A stretch of 44,923 nucleotides of DNA. It comes from Deltaproteobacteria bacterium. Lineage in GTDB: Bacteria; Desulfobacterota; Desulfobaccia; Desulfobaccales; 0-14-0-80-60-11. The stretch is from the NCBI GenBank assembly GCA_016208235.1, contig JACQYN010000087.1, positions 1-44,923 of the forward strand, read 5' to 3'. Positions 31,040-38,590 of the stretch are shown piece after piece; the stretch's first letter is position 1, and every line of letters begins with the position of its first letter. Under the pieces are notes generated by a model that was not told where the DNA came from, made no database searches, and saw only the letters and a list, made by a program, of their open reading frames with translations. The translations under genes and the position numbers were made by a program.

Positions 31040-31873
31040 ATGGCCATTCAGGACAATCCACCGGAAGTCAGAGGTTTGCTCGAGGTTCTGGGCCTGCTGG
31101 AAGAGCCCATGGGCGTCCATTACACGGAACTGGAACCCCAGGGCGCCATTTCCCCGCAGCCTTACCGTCTCCCCACCGTGGAAATGGAGGCCCGGGGGGA
31201 AGTGGACTGGGACGAAACCTTTGCCAATTTTTCCTGCGTCATCGGCAATATCTGGCGGGCCCGAAAAAAAGGCGTCCCGGCCTACTTCGACCAGACGCGC
31301 TTCGGTTGCCTGGGGGCCGCTTTTTTCTTGGGATATTTGAAACCTCAACTGGAGACCATCGTCCATTACGTCTCCACCGGTATTCCCAACATCCTGGAAG
31401 GGGAGTGCTACCTGGAGTCCCCGGAAGTCACCCGTCAATTCTATGAAACCATCGACCCCCGCCCTGCGCCGGCCCGGTTTTGCGTATTCAAACCCCTGAG
31501 CCAGTTCGCTCCTGACGAAGAGCCGGAGGTGGTGATCTTTTTCGCCCGCGCGGAAAGCATCAGCGGGCTCAACCAACTGGCCACCTTTGTCACCAACGAC
31601 TTTGAAGCGGTGCAATCGCCCTTCGGCGCAGGCTGCGCCAATATCCTCACCTGGCCCCTCAAGTATCTGCATTGGGGCCTCCTCAAGGCCGTGCTGGGCG
31701 GCTGGGACCCCTCGGACCGACGCTTTCTCAAACCCGACGAGATCACCTTTGCCGTGCCCTACGAGATGTTCCAGCGCATGGCCGCGCGCTGGCAGGAATC
31801 CTTCCTCACCAAACAGGCCTGGGCCACAGTGCGCAAAAAGATCGAATTAAGCCGCAAGAAATGGGGGGAGTAG
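31040..31873 (+). CDS. DUF169-family protein
   Basis: The 277-residue product fits DUF169, a family common in anaerobes and archaea with no settled function. Typical parts are LLEEPMGVHYTE near the N-terminus, FSCVIGNIWRARKKGVPAYF, RFGCLGAAFFLGYL and FGAGCANILTWPL. The Cys residues within the last three segments could bind metal, which is inference. The predicted location is cytoplasmic. An upstream in-frame ATG at 31025 is less likely than 31040. The gene stands alone between the hdrA locus and a hairpin. Confidence 0.8.
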   Translation: MAIQDNPPEVRGLLEVLGLLEEPMGVHYTELEPQGAISPQPYRLPTVEMEARGEVDWDETFANFSCVIGNIWRARKKGVPAYFDQTRFGCLGAAFFLGYLKPQLETIVHYVSTGIPNILEGECYLESPEVTRQFYETIDPRPAPARFCVFKPLSQFAPDEEPEVVIFFARAESISGLNQLATFVTNDFEAVQSPFGAGCANILTWPLKYLHWGLLKAVLGGWDPSDRRFLKPDEITFAVPYEMFQRMAARWQESFLTKQAWATVRKKIELSRKKWGE

Positions 31874-31917
31874 GGTGCGTTTTACGCACCAAAAGATGGC
31901 GCGTAAGACGCGCCCTA
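31873..31917. repeat. Double hairpin after the DUF169 gene
   Basis: GGTGCGT-TTT-ACGCACC (31874-31890) and GGCGCGT-AAG-ACGCGCC (31898-31914) are adjacent 7-bp stems. They are also mutually inverted (AGGGTGCGT ... ACGCGCCCT). They sit at the gene's stop codon and may terminate it, though no T-run follows. From 31925 to 31980 the DNA is G/C-rich low-complexity. Confidence 0.5.
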
Positions 31918-32015
31918 CGGAAGATGCTTGGGGGGAGGGGGCCAGGGGCCTGCGCCCCCTGCCCCCTCCCTCAAATTCCCTTCCCGGCATTGATAATAAA
32001 AAGTTGTGGTAAAGT

Positions 32016-32032
32016 ATCTCACTTAGTGATAT
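32016..32032 (+). promoter_or_regulatory. Candidate HigA operator
   Basis: ATCTCACT-T-AGTGATAT is an imperfect palindrome (7 of 8 arm positions match) 10 bp before the toxin ATG, next to AT-rich TATTAT. An operator for the XRE-type antitoxin is expected here, but the assignment is inference. Confidence 0.35.
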
Positions 32033-32042
32033 ATTATAGTTA

Positions 32043-32423
32043 ATGAGGGTGTTCAAGAACAAATGGTTCGCCCGCTGGGCGCGAACGGAAGACGTTTTGG
32101 ATTCCGTCTTGCTGCAAGTGGCGGCAGAGGTTGTCGCGGGGCAGGTGGAGGCTGATCTCGGAGGTTGTTTATTCAAAAAGAGGATAGCGCGGGAAGGGAG
32201 CGGGAAGCGTGGCGGCTATCGTGTCCTTATAGGATACAAAAAGCCGGATGCGGAACGGATTATCTTTCTTTATGCGTTCCCCAAAAATGCCAAGGCCAAT
32301 ATTTCAGATAAGGAAAAGGAGGCCCTAAGCTTGGTTGCCGAGGCTTTTGTTTCGGCAACGGATGCACAAGTGGGCTTGCTTTTGAAGGAAGGTTCCATAA
32401 TGGAGGTACAGCACCATGAGTGA
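32043..32423 (+). CDS. higB: RelE/HigB-type toxin
   Basis: The 126-residue product matches the RelE-like HigB-2 family (PF06296 type): FKNKWFARWARTEDVLDSVL, ADLGGCLFKKRIAREGSGKR, GGYRVLIGYKK, and FLYAFPKNAKANISDKEKEA. Members are ribosome-dependent mRNA interferases held inactive by a cognate antitoxin. Its stop overlaps the antitoxin ATG by 8 nt. Toxin-first order is typical of hig systems. Both genes are full length with no stop or shift, unlike the decayed pair at 24.4 kb. Confidence 0.87.
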   Translation: MRVFKNKWFARWARTEDVLDSVLLQVAAEVVAGQVEADLGGCLFKKRIAREGSGKRGGYRVLIGYKKPDAERIIFLYAFPKNAKANISDKEKEALSLVAEAFVSATDAQVGLLLKEGSIMEVQHHE

Positions 32424-32718
32424 GATTTTGGATATTGCCCATGATATGGCGCGCGACCTGTTGAAGGCCGGGGCCATGGACGAAATTACCATGCGCCAGA
32501 TTAAGGCGCTCTGCTTGCCGGCCAAACGGGCATTTCGGCCCGAGGATATCCGGCGCATCCGCCTGGCGAACCATGTCAGCCAGGCCGTGTTTGCGGCGAT
32601 TCTTGGTATCGGCAAGACCACGGTTCAACAGTGGGAACAAGGGCAGAAAAGACCAAGCGGCCCGGCGCAACGGCTTCTGGATCTTATTGATCGTAAGGGA
32701 TTGGCGGCACTCGGCTAA
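32416..32718 (+). CDS. higA: XRE-family antitoxin (HigA/NadS-like)
   Basis: The 100-residue product carries a C-terminal lambda-repressor-type HTH: EDIRRIRLANHVSQAVFAAI followed by LGIGKTTVQQWEQGQKRPSG. The N-terminal helical part (MSEILDIAHDMARDLLKAG) probably binds the toxin. It would neutralise the upstream HigB-like toxin and repress the pair through a palindrome near 32016-32032. Confidence 0.87.
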   Translation: MSEILDIAHDMARDLLKAGAMDEITMRQIKALCLPAKRAFRPEDIRRIRLANHVSQAVFAAILGIGKTTVQQWEQGQKRPSGPAQRLLDLIDRKGLAALG

Positions 32719-32801
32719 ACGGAGTTATTCCGGAGCCTCAGGCCGTGAAGTTCAAGCTGGCCGGTGTCTTCAAGGCTGCGGTCGAAGCCGTGGCCGCGCT
32801 A

Positions 32802-32863
32802 AGATTTGGTGGTTACAGGCTTCCAGCCTGTGCAATTGCACCGGCAACGGTGCCACCAAATCT
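32802..32863. repeat. Hairpin repeat between higA and mrp
   Basis: AGATTTGGTGG (32802-32812) and CCACCAAATCT (32853-32863) pair perfectly, enclosing ACAGGCTTCCAGCCTGT and GCACCGGCAACGGTGC stems. Related sequence is at 43.03 kb and in the 24.7 kb insertion. The rest of 32.72-33.07 kb shows no gene. Confidence 0.6.
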
Positions 32864-33068
32864 AGTTTGGTTTTGCCGTTATTGAATCCCTCCGAGCAGC
32901 AGCCCCTCTCGAGATAAAGCAAGGTAGGATAACCGCTCCCAAATTCTCCCTAAAATTCTTGCAGGAAATAATTTTTGGGTATTAAATATAAAAATGGGGA
33001 TGGCACCCTTTGCTTCATCCCCTTTCCCACGTTTTCTGCCGATTAAGTTTTGCGAGGAGATATAAGCT

Positions 33069-34313
33069 ATGACCGATTGTCCTTCCGGCGCCGATCCCAA
33101 GACCTGCGGCGCAGACCCTAAAGCCTGCTCCGGCTGCGAGCCGGGGCATCATCACCCCGAAGAATCCGGGGATAAAGAGCTCACCCGCACCCTGAAGCAG
33201 ATTCGCCACAAGATCCTGGTCATGAGCGGCAAAGGCGGCGTGGGCAAAAGCAGCGTGGCCGTGAGCCTGGCCCTGTCCCTAGCCCGCCGGGGTTATAAAG
33301 TGGGCCTCATGGACGTGGACCTCCACGGCCCCAACGTGCTTAGGATGCTGGGCCTCAAAGACCCCCTGGACCTGATGCACGCCCAGTTCCGACTGCCCCC
33401 GGACCTCTTTGACACCCTCCGGGTCATCTCCATCGAGGTCCTGATGAAAAACCGGGAAATGGCGGTCATCTGGCGGGGACCCCTGAAACACCAGCTCATC
33501 CGCCAGTTCTTGACCGAAGTGGTTTGGGGCCCCCTGGATTACTTAGTGATCGACGCGCCTCCCGGAACCGGCGACGAGCCCATGAGTGTGGCCCAAACCA
33601 TCCCTGAGGCCCACGCGGTCATCGTCACCACCCCCCAGGAAATCTCCCTGGCGGACGTGCGCAAATCCATCAACTTCTGCCAGAAGATCAACCTGGACAT
33701 GCTGGGGTTGGTGGAAAACATGAGCGGCTACCGCTGCCCCCACTGCGGCGAAGCAGTGCCTTTGTTCAAAAGCGGCGGGGCCGAAAAAACTGCGCAGGCC
33801 GCCAAGGTCCCCTTCCTGGGCGCACTGCCCTTCGACCCCAAGGTGGTGGAGGCCGCGGACCAGGGGGAACTTATCCAACTGCCAGAGGCCGACAGCCCCT
33901 TCTTCCAGGCCCTGCGGCCCATCGTCGATTACCTGCTGGAGGTCCTCTCCCCCACCGCGTCCCGCCGGGAGCCCGGGGTGCTGAAGTTCGCCCTGCCCTT
34001 AGATGACGGCAAGTTGGCCGCCAAGTTCAGCCAGGCCCAACATTTTGCCTTCTTTACCGTCAAAGACCGGGCCATCGTGGATCGAGAAACCATCCCCACT
34101 CCGCCCCATGAGCCGGGGGGCATCCCCGAGATACTGGACGACCTGGGGGTCACCCACGTCGTCGCCGCGGGCCTGGGAGATAAAGCCCAGGGCCTGATCC
34201 AGCATAAAGGCATCCAAGTCATTCCCGGAAACCCCCAGGAAGCCCCGGAAACCTTGGTGCAGAACTACCTGAAAGACAACCCCGCCCCCGCCCGCCAGTG
34301 CGCCGCACCTTGA
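33069..34313 (+). CDS. Mrp/NBP35 iron-sulfur carrier ATPase fused to a NifX-like domain
   Basis: The 414-residue product has three parts. A Cys-rich N-terminal tail has Cys at 4, 13, 20 and 23 and ends in GHHHP. A deviant Walker P-loop ATPase follows with MSGKGGVGKSSVA (52-64), DVDLHGPNVLRMLG, DAPPGTGDEP and the CPHC cluster motif (about 222). The C-terminal ~110 residues (LKFALPLDDGKLAAKFSQAQ, ending in GDKAQGLIQHKGIQV) resemble the NifX/NafY/MTH1175 fold. Mrp proteins carry Fe-S clusters to apo-enzymes in the cytoplasm; the added domain suggests cofactor binding or storage. GAGGAG precedes the ATG. It stands alone, convergent with the YedF-like gene. Confidence 0.9.
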   Translation: MTDCPSGADPKTCGADPKACSGCEPGHHHPEESGDKELTRTLKQIRHKILVMSGKGGVGKSSVAVSLALSLARRGYKVGLMDVDLHGPNVLRMLGLKDPLDLMHAQFRLPPDLFDTLRVISIEVLMKNREMAVIWRGPLKHQLIRQFLTEVVWGPLDYLVIDAPPGTGDEPMSVAQTIPEAHAVIVTTPQEISLADVRKSINFCQKINLDMLGLVENMSGYRCPHCGEAVPLFKSGGAEKTAQAAKVPFLGALPFDPKVVEAADQGELIQLPEADSPFFQALRPIVDYLLEVLSPTASRREPGVLKFALPLDDGKLAAKFSQAQHFAFFTVKDRAIVDRETIPTPPHEPGGIPEILDDLGVTHVVAAGLGDKAQGLIQHKGIQVIPGNPQEAPETLVQNYLKDNPAPARQCAAP

Positions 34314-34353
34314 GGTGAGGGTTGAGGTTAGTTGGGGAAGGGAGCCAGGGGTC

Positions 34354-34402
34354 AGTGGTCAGTTGCTAGTGATCAGTCGTTTCTCACTGGCTACTGACCA
34401 CT
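34354..34402. terminator. Hairpin between convergent mrp and yedF-like genes
   Basis: AGTGGTCAGT (34354-34363) pairs with ACTGACCACT (34393-34402), a 10-bp stem with a long loop that itself contains CTAGTGATCAGT-type repeats. It lies between convergent genes. There is no T-run, so terminator function is inferred from place only. Confidence 0.35.
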
Positions 34403-34452
34403 GGCCACTGACCACTATCCCCCCTGGCCCTCCCCACAGTACCGTCCCGTCT

Positions 34453-34914
34453 CTAGGTGAGAGAAATGACCTTGTCGGCCATTTGCATGGAGGTGACGAT
34501 ATCCAACATGCTGGTGAGTTCGCCTACCTGCTTCTTTTCAAAGAGATTGAAAGTCTTCAGGCAGGGGCCGCACACCAAGATGCCCAGCCCTTCCCCGGCC
34601 AGTTCCTGAAGTTGGGGCAAAGCCTCCGAACCCTCCACAGCCAGTTTGACCCCCCCATTTAACAGAACCAACCGCCACAGATCGTCCCCCATTTCTTTCA
34701 TGGTCCGGATAAAATTGATGACGATTTTCCCGCCGAGTTCATCGTCTCCCTTGCCCAGGCGATCGGTGGCCAGAAGCACCAGGGTTTTCTTCGCATCCCC
34801 GGACTGCCTTTCGGGAACCGAACTTTCCCCGGCGCAACAAGCCGGGTTCGCCGCGCTCTCCTTTGCCGCTTTATTTTTATTCCTACGACGAGGGTTGCGA
34901 GCAAAAGGATACAT
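34453..34914 (-). CDS. DsrE-family, YedF-like selenium-linked protein
   Basis: The ~153-residue protein matches the C-terminal DsrE-like half of YedF (selenium metabolism family): LLATDRLGKGDDELGGKIVI, LVLLNGGVKLAVEGSEALPQ, GILVCGPCLKTFNLFEK and TSMLDIVTSMQMADKVISL. The usual N-terminal TusA/SirA domain is missing and is replaced by a short basic stretch (RNPRRRNKNK) with ANPACCAGES. YedF members tend to co-occur with selenium use; function is not settled, and sulfur or selenium relay is inferred. No start has a good Shine-Dalgarno: ATG at 34914 is chosen, TTG at 34956 is possible. Confidence 0.72.
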   Translation of the reverse strand: MYPFARNPRRRNKNKAAKESAANPACCAGESSVPERQSGDAKKTLVLLATDRLGKGDDELGGKIVINFIRTMKEMGDDLWRLVLLNGGVKLAVEGSEALPQLQELAGEGLGILVCGPCLKTFNLFEKKQVGELTSMLDIVTSMQMADKVISLT

Positions 34915-34972
34915 GTTATTTAGTTCAGGGATTGGGAATAAGTGGTTTGAGGACAAACGGGATGTAACGTGG

Positions 34973-35290
34973 CATAGGCGTTAACTTAAACAATGCTTGT
35001 CATTCTGAACGGAGCGAAGCGGAGTGAAGAATCTCGTATTTGAAGCTAAAAAACTTGTGGATTTACTCAAAATACCGGCACTTGAAGATTTTCTCCTCAA
35101 TCCAGAGTAGAAGTACCTAAGTGAAGACTGGTTTAAAAGGAGGCTTTCCTGAAACAGAGTGTCATTCTGAGCGAAGCGAATAATCTCAAAATACGAGATT
35201 CTTCACTCCGCTTCGCTCCGTTCAGAATGACAAAATAACAAAAAATTCTAGAAAATTTATTTGTAAAAACTCATTAAGTTAACGCCTATG
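34973..35290. mobile_element. MITE-like element with 17-bp perfect terminal inverted repeats
   Basis: CATAGGCGTTAACTTAA (34973-34989) and its exact reverse complement (35274-35290) bound a 318-bp segment. Inside are two copies of the GTCATTCTGA palindrome (34999-35036, a half copy, and 35161-35231, a full copy). Between them is a short coding-like remnant, KKLVDLLKIPALEDFLLNP, a TAG, then KYLSEDWFKRRLS. No transposase is present and no clear target duplication is visible. Confidence 0.6.
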
Positions 35291-35316
35291 ATGTGTAATG
35301 GTGAGGAGCAGCGATC

Positions 35317-35820
35317 TTAAGAACTGGAAGGTTTCAGAAATAGACGGTAGCCGCTGGGGGTTTCCGGCTGGCAGGTTACGACGTTCCTTTCATCCACCTC
35401 GAAGACACAGTGTTCTTCCAGCAGGGCCTTCAACTTTTTCCGGGCCCGATGGAGCCTGACACTGCGGAGCGACTCGGGCAAATGGTTGACCAGGCCGAAG
35501 ACGCATTTGCGCATCTGGCCTTGCTCCAGTTCTTTCTGAGACGTGGGCGCCTTGGCCGGCGCCGGCTCCCCGGAGATTTCTTCCAGGGCCAGGTTGGCGG
35601 TTTTTCCTTGCTGGCGGAAGTAATCCCGGCAGATATTGTAGGCAATCCTGAATATCCAGGCTTGCAGCCTGGCGGCATCCCTGACGTTTTCCAGGTTATT
35701 GTTGATTTTGATAAAAGTTTCCTGGACCAGGTCATCCGCCACCCATTCGTTTCTCACCGTATGCAGGATGAATTTCCTGACCTTCTGGTAATACTGATCG
35801 TAAATCTCCGTGAGGTGCAT
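35317..35820 (-). CDS. sigZ: SigZ-like ECF sigma factor lacking its region 4 helix-turn-helix
   Basis: The 167-residue product has intact sigma region 2 (YDQYYQKVRKFILHTVRNEW, DDLVQETFIKI, LQAWIFRIAYNICRDYFRQQ). The C-terminal end EHCVFEVDERNVVTCQPE resembles the CCxFExDxxGNVxxYxP tail of SigZ. In region 4 the sequence jumps from LPESLRS to VRLHRARKKLK, skipping about 27 residues that normally hold the -35-binding HTH. The frame stays open, so this is a clean in-frame deletion. It could bind core RNA polymerase but probably not -35 DNA, so it may be inactive or act as a decoy. It follows a CMD-family gene by 18 bp in the same direction. Confidence 0.8.
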   Translation of the reverse strand: MHLTEIYDQYYQKVRKFILHTVRNEWVADDLVQETFIKINNNLENVRDAARLQAWIFRIAYNICRDYFRQQGKTANLALEEISGEPAPAKAPTSQKELEQGQMRKCVFGLVNHLPESLRSVRLHRARKKLKALLEEHCVFEVDERNVVTCQPETPSGYRLFLKPSSS

Positions 35821-35838
35821 CTATCAATCCTTGTCAGT

Positions 35839-36099
35839 TCAGGAACCGCATTTCGGACTGCATTTGTCGCTGGGCAAGGGGCAGGCGTCCCCTTCCTGAC
35901 CCGTAAAGTTTCTGATGCTGTTCTTCATCAGCATATTGATATTATTCTTAATCTTGTAAGCACATTCCACTGCTTCGTGAATATCCCCGGCAGCCACCCC
36001 CGCGGCCTGGGCCATCCCATAATAAAATTCGAAGCAGGGTATGCAATTAGCCGCAGTCGCCGCGCCCAGGCAAACCAACAACTTGGTTTTCTCGTCCAT
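35839..36099 (-). CDS. AhpD-like/carboxymuconolactone decarboxylase-family protein
   Basis: The ~86-residue product contains the CMD/AhpD core: KTKLLVCLGAATAANCIPCF with a redox CxxC (CIPC), FYYGMAQAAGVAAGDIHEAV, and a Cys-rich tail (DACPLPSDKCSPKCGS). Family members with CxxC act as small peroxidase or disulfide proteins. It directly precedes the SigZ-like gene on the same strand and is likely its operon partner or target. The ATG at 36099 is chosen because CAGGAGG lies 7 bp upstream. Confidence 0.8.
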   Translation of the reverse strand: MDEKTKLLVCLGAATAANCIPCFEFYYGMAQAAGVAAGDIHEAVECAYKIKNNINMLMKNSIRNFTGQEGDACPLPSDKCSPKCGS

Positions 36100-36169
36100 T
36101 CCGGTGCCTCCTGATGCGGATGAATAATTCATAAGACGGTAAAGAATCTGAAAAGGTTACAGCAGTTAA

Positions 36170-36252
36170 TACCAAGCTGCCGTCAAACATTACAATTTCC
36201 GGTTGTAGGGGCGCACCCATGTGTGCGCCCACCCAGGGGCGGACACGCTGGT
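36170..36252. repeat. Partial MITE-like element, copy A3
   Basis: TACCAAGCTGCCGTCAAAC matches the ends of copies A1 and A2. It continues into TTGTAGGGGCGCACCCATGT, as in the A2 interior. There is no right end: the element runs into the last codons of rimI, whose stop TAG (36259-36261) lies next to CCCCTACCC. Confidence 0.55.
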
Positions 36253-36258
36253 CCGCCC

Positions 36259-36690
36259 CTACCCCTCCCAATAATAGGCCAGCAGCAGGGCGTCTTCCTG
36301 GGTGTCGTCGTAATAGCGGGGGCGGCGGCCCATTTTCTTGAAGCCCAGGGAATGGTAAAGGTTGAGGGCCGGGGTGTTGGAGGGGCGCACTTCCAGCCAG
36401 GCCACCTGCGCCCCCAGTTCCCGGGCCTGGGCCATGGATACGGTGAGGAGGCGGCGGGCGAGACCCCGGCGGCGGTGAAGGGGGTGGACGGCCAGGTTGA
36501 GGATGTGCATTTCGTCGGCCACCACCCAGTAAATGATATAGCCCCAAGCCTGCCAGGGTTGTGGAGGAGGGGGACCGGCCACCAGGGTATGGCTCAGGGA
36601 ATGTCCCAGTTCCGCCAAGAAAGAGAAGCGGGACCAGGGGGTGGGGAAGGATACTTTCTCGATGGCCCAGATGCCGTTGATGTCCGTCAA
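36259..36690 (-). CDS. rimI: Ribosomal-protein-alanine N-acetyltransferase
   Basis: The 143-residue GNAT protein has the RimI pattern: IWAIEKVSFPTPWSRFSFLA, YIIYWVVADEMHILNLAVHP, HRRRGLARRLLTVSM (acetyl-CoA loop), WLEVRPSNTPALNLYHSLGF and YYDDTQEDALLL. It acetylates the N-terminal Ala of a ribosomal protein (bS18). The homologous region clearly starts earlier (GTACTCATCCGC encodes VLIR, then PAG), but no ATG, GTG or TTG lies between an in-frame TAG and the TTG at 36690. So the start is unresolved, or lost. It is the last gene of the lpt-rpoN-ptsN run. Confidence 0.83.
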   Translation of the reverse strand: MTDINGIWAIEKVSFPTPWSRFSFLAELGHSLSHTLVAGPPPPQPWQAWGYIIYWVVADEMHILNLAVHPLHRRRGLARRLLTVSMAQARELGAQVAWLEVRPSNTPALNLYHSLGFKKMGRRPRYYDDTQEDALLLAYYWEG

Positions 36691-36718
36691 ACCGGCAGGG
36701 CGGATGAGTACCTCTTGA

Positions 36719-37120
36719 TCATTTATGGCGCAGGACCTCGCTGGCTACGGTAATCCCTTTCTGGCCGGATTGTTTCAGGGCCAGGGCCACCTGCACCAGG
36801 TCTTTTTCCTCCCGCAGTTGGGCCAGCTTCATGAGCATGGGCAGGTTCACGCCGGTGACCACCTCCACCTTGCCTTCCTGGAGAAAGGTGAGAGTCAGGT
36901 TGGAGGGGGTGCCTCCCAGCATGTCCGTGAGGATGATTACCCCGTTACCGTTGTTCACCTGGGCCAGGCCCCGTTGGATCTGCTGCCGGCATTCCTCCGG
37001 GGAGGCGTGGGGGTCAAGGGAAATGGCCTGAACCGCGTCCTGGCGTCCGAGGATCAGGTCGCAGACGGATATCAGGGCTTCGGCCAGTTCCTTATGAGTA
37101 ACGAGTAAAATACCGATCAT
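36719..37120 (-). CDS. PTS mannose-family EIIA component
   Basis: The 133-residue protein is the EIIA(Man) fold with phospho-accepting His9 in GILLVTHKELAEAL and the conserved VIILTDMLGGTPSN. No sugar permease is encoded nearby. In deltaproteobacteria such an EIIA sits with rapZ and ptsN and is thought to regulate rather than transport. Its ATG overlaps the rapZ stop (ATGA). Confidence 0.9.
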   Translation of the reverse strand: MIGILLVTHKELAEALISVCDLILGRQDAVQAISLDPHASPEECRQQIQRGLAQVNNGNGVIILTDMLGGTPSNLTLTFLQEGKVEVVTGVNLPMLMKLAQLREEKDLVQVALALKQSGQKGITVASEVLRHK

Positions 37121-38040
37121 GAGTAACTCTCCTTGGGCGTCACCTCTCGATGATGGAGGGTGAACGGTAAATTCCCCTGGGTCAGGTGCTCCGCCAGGAC
37201 ATTGGCGATGACCACGGAGCGGTGTTGCCCCCCGGTACAGCCGATGGCCAGGGTGAGATGGGTCTTACCCTCTTGAATAAACAGGGGCAGCAGGTAATCG
37301 AGAAAATCGAAGAGATGCTGCAAGAAAGACTGGGTTTCCTGCTGTCCTAAGACATAGTCCCGGACCCGGGGATCGTTGCCGGTTAAGGGTTTCAAATCTT
37401 CCACAAAAAAGGGATTGGGGAGAAACCGGACATCCAGCACCAGGTCGGACTCCGGGGGAATGCCGTTCTTGTAGGAAAAAGAAATCAGGTGCAGGGCCAG
37501 GCGCTGGCGGGGCGTCAACTCCGAGTATTCCGCCTGGATCAGGTCCCGCAGTTGATGAGGGCTGTAAAACGAGCTGTCAATGATGCGGTGGGCCAGGCTC
37601 CTGAGGCCCGCCAGGGAGCGGCGCTCTTCTATTAAGGCATGGGAAATGCTTTCCTGGTCCGCCAGGGGATGCTGGCGCCGGGTCTGGCTGAAGCGGCGGA
37701 TCAGGGTAGCTTCATCCGCTTCCAGGAAGATCAGGTGCAACTGGTAGCCCTGCTTCTTCAGGCTGCGGAAGACCCGGGCGTAATTCTGCAAAAACCCCTC
37801 GGTGCGCACGTCCATGACCAGGGCGATTTTCCGGCCGTCCCGGTGGGCCCGGGACTGCTCCCGCAAAAACGGAGGCAGGAGGCGCAGGGGCAGGTTATCC
37901 ACACAGAAATAGCCGATGTCCTCCAGGGCCCGGAGCACGGTGCTTTTTCCCGAACCGGAAACGCCGGTGATGATCAGGACAGGAATAGATGCTAACGGGG
38001 GGTTTGCAGGCTGCTGGTTTGCCACGGGAATCCGGCCCAT
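37117..38040 (-). CDS. rapZ: RapZ/YvcJ nucleotide-binding RNase adapter
   Basis: The 307-residue product has an N-terminal P-loop (GVSGSGKST, 26-34), VDNLPLRLLPPF, VMDVRTEGF and the C-terminal GCTGGQHRSV with LDVRFLPNPF typical of RapZ. In E. coli RapZ guides RNase E to a small RNA controlling GlmS; in other phyla it binds GlcNAc-related metabolites. It is placed between ptsN and EIIA(Man), as in many proteobacteria. The start at 38040 leaves about 20 residues before the P-loop strand. Confidence 0.93.
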   Translation of the reverse strand: MGRIPVANQQPANPPLASIPVLIITGVSGSGKSTVLRALEDIGYFCVDNLPLRLLPPFLREQSRAHRDGRKIALVMDVRTEGFLQNYARVFRSLKKQGYQLHLIFLEADEATLIRRFSQTRRQHPLADQESISHALIEERRSLAGLRSLAHRIIDSSFYSPHQLRDLIQAEYSELTPRQRLALHLISFSYKNGIPPESDLVLDVRFLPNPFFVEDLKPLTGNDPRVRDYVLGQQETQSFLQHLFDFLDYLLPLFIQEGKTHLTLAIGCTGGQHRSVVIANVLAEHLTQGNLPFTLHHREVTPKESYS

Positions 38041-38112
38041 TGCTGGGAATTTAAAAACCTGGCCCGATATGGCGCCCCCGTGCAGGCAATGGCCGCGGGG
38101 TCGGACCTGATC

Positions 38113-38589
38113 TCAAAATTCCGCGTCTTTTTCCGCAATCAGTCGTAAGATTTCTTCGGTCCCGCCGGACCCCATCAGGCTATCCCGGAAAACTTGGCTC
38201 ATGAGCATGCGGGAAATCTTGGCCAGGGCCTTAAGATGCAGGCCCGTGGAGTTGGCCGGGGCCAGCAGCAGGAAAAAAAGGTGAGAGGGCTTACCGTCTA
38301 TGGAGTCAAAGTCCACTCCTTTGACACTGCGGCCGAAGGCCAGGAGCATCCCGGAAAGCTGGGGGAGCTTTCCATGGGGGATGGCGATATTATCGCCGAT
38401 CCCCGTGCTCCCCAGGCGCTCCCGGTCCAGCAGCACCTCCACCACGGTCTGCAGGTTTACCTCTTTATGGCCGCTCACCAGGACTGCGGCCAGCTCCTCC
38501 AACACCCCCCGTTTATTGACCGCCTGTAAATTCGGCACAATGCACTTGGGGTCCAGGAGTTCGATGATTTTCATGGGGATTGGGGTCAT
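38113..38589 (-). CDS. ptsN: Nitrogen-PTS EIIA (PtsN)
   Basis: The 158-residue protein is a fructose-type EIIA with the phosphorylated His in GDNIAIPHGKLP (about residue 72) and VDFDSIDGKPSHLFFLLLAP. EIIANtr regulates rather than transports, typically potassium and nitrogen or envelope functions. ATG 38589 follows the hpf stop by 1 bp; the ATG at 38574 (MKIIELL) matches the usual family start and is a good alternative. Confidence 0.92.
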   Translation of the reverse strand: MTPIPMKIIELLDPKCIVPNLQAVNKRGVLEELAAVLVSGHKEVNLQTVVEVLLDRERLGSTGIGDNIAIPHGKLPQLSGMLLAFGRSVKGVDFDSIDGKPSHLFFLLLAPANSTGLHLKALAKISRMLMSQVFRDSLMGSGGTEEILRLIAEKDAEF

Positions 38590-38590
38590 C

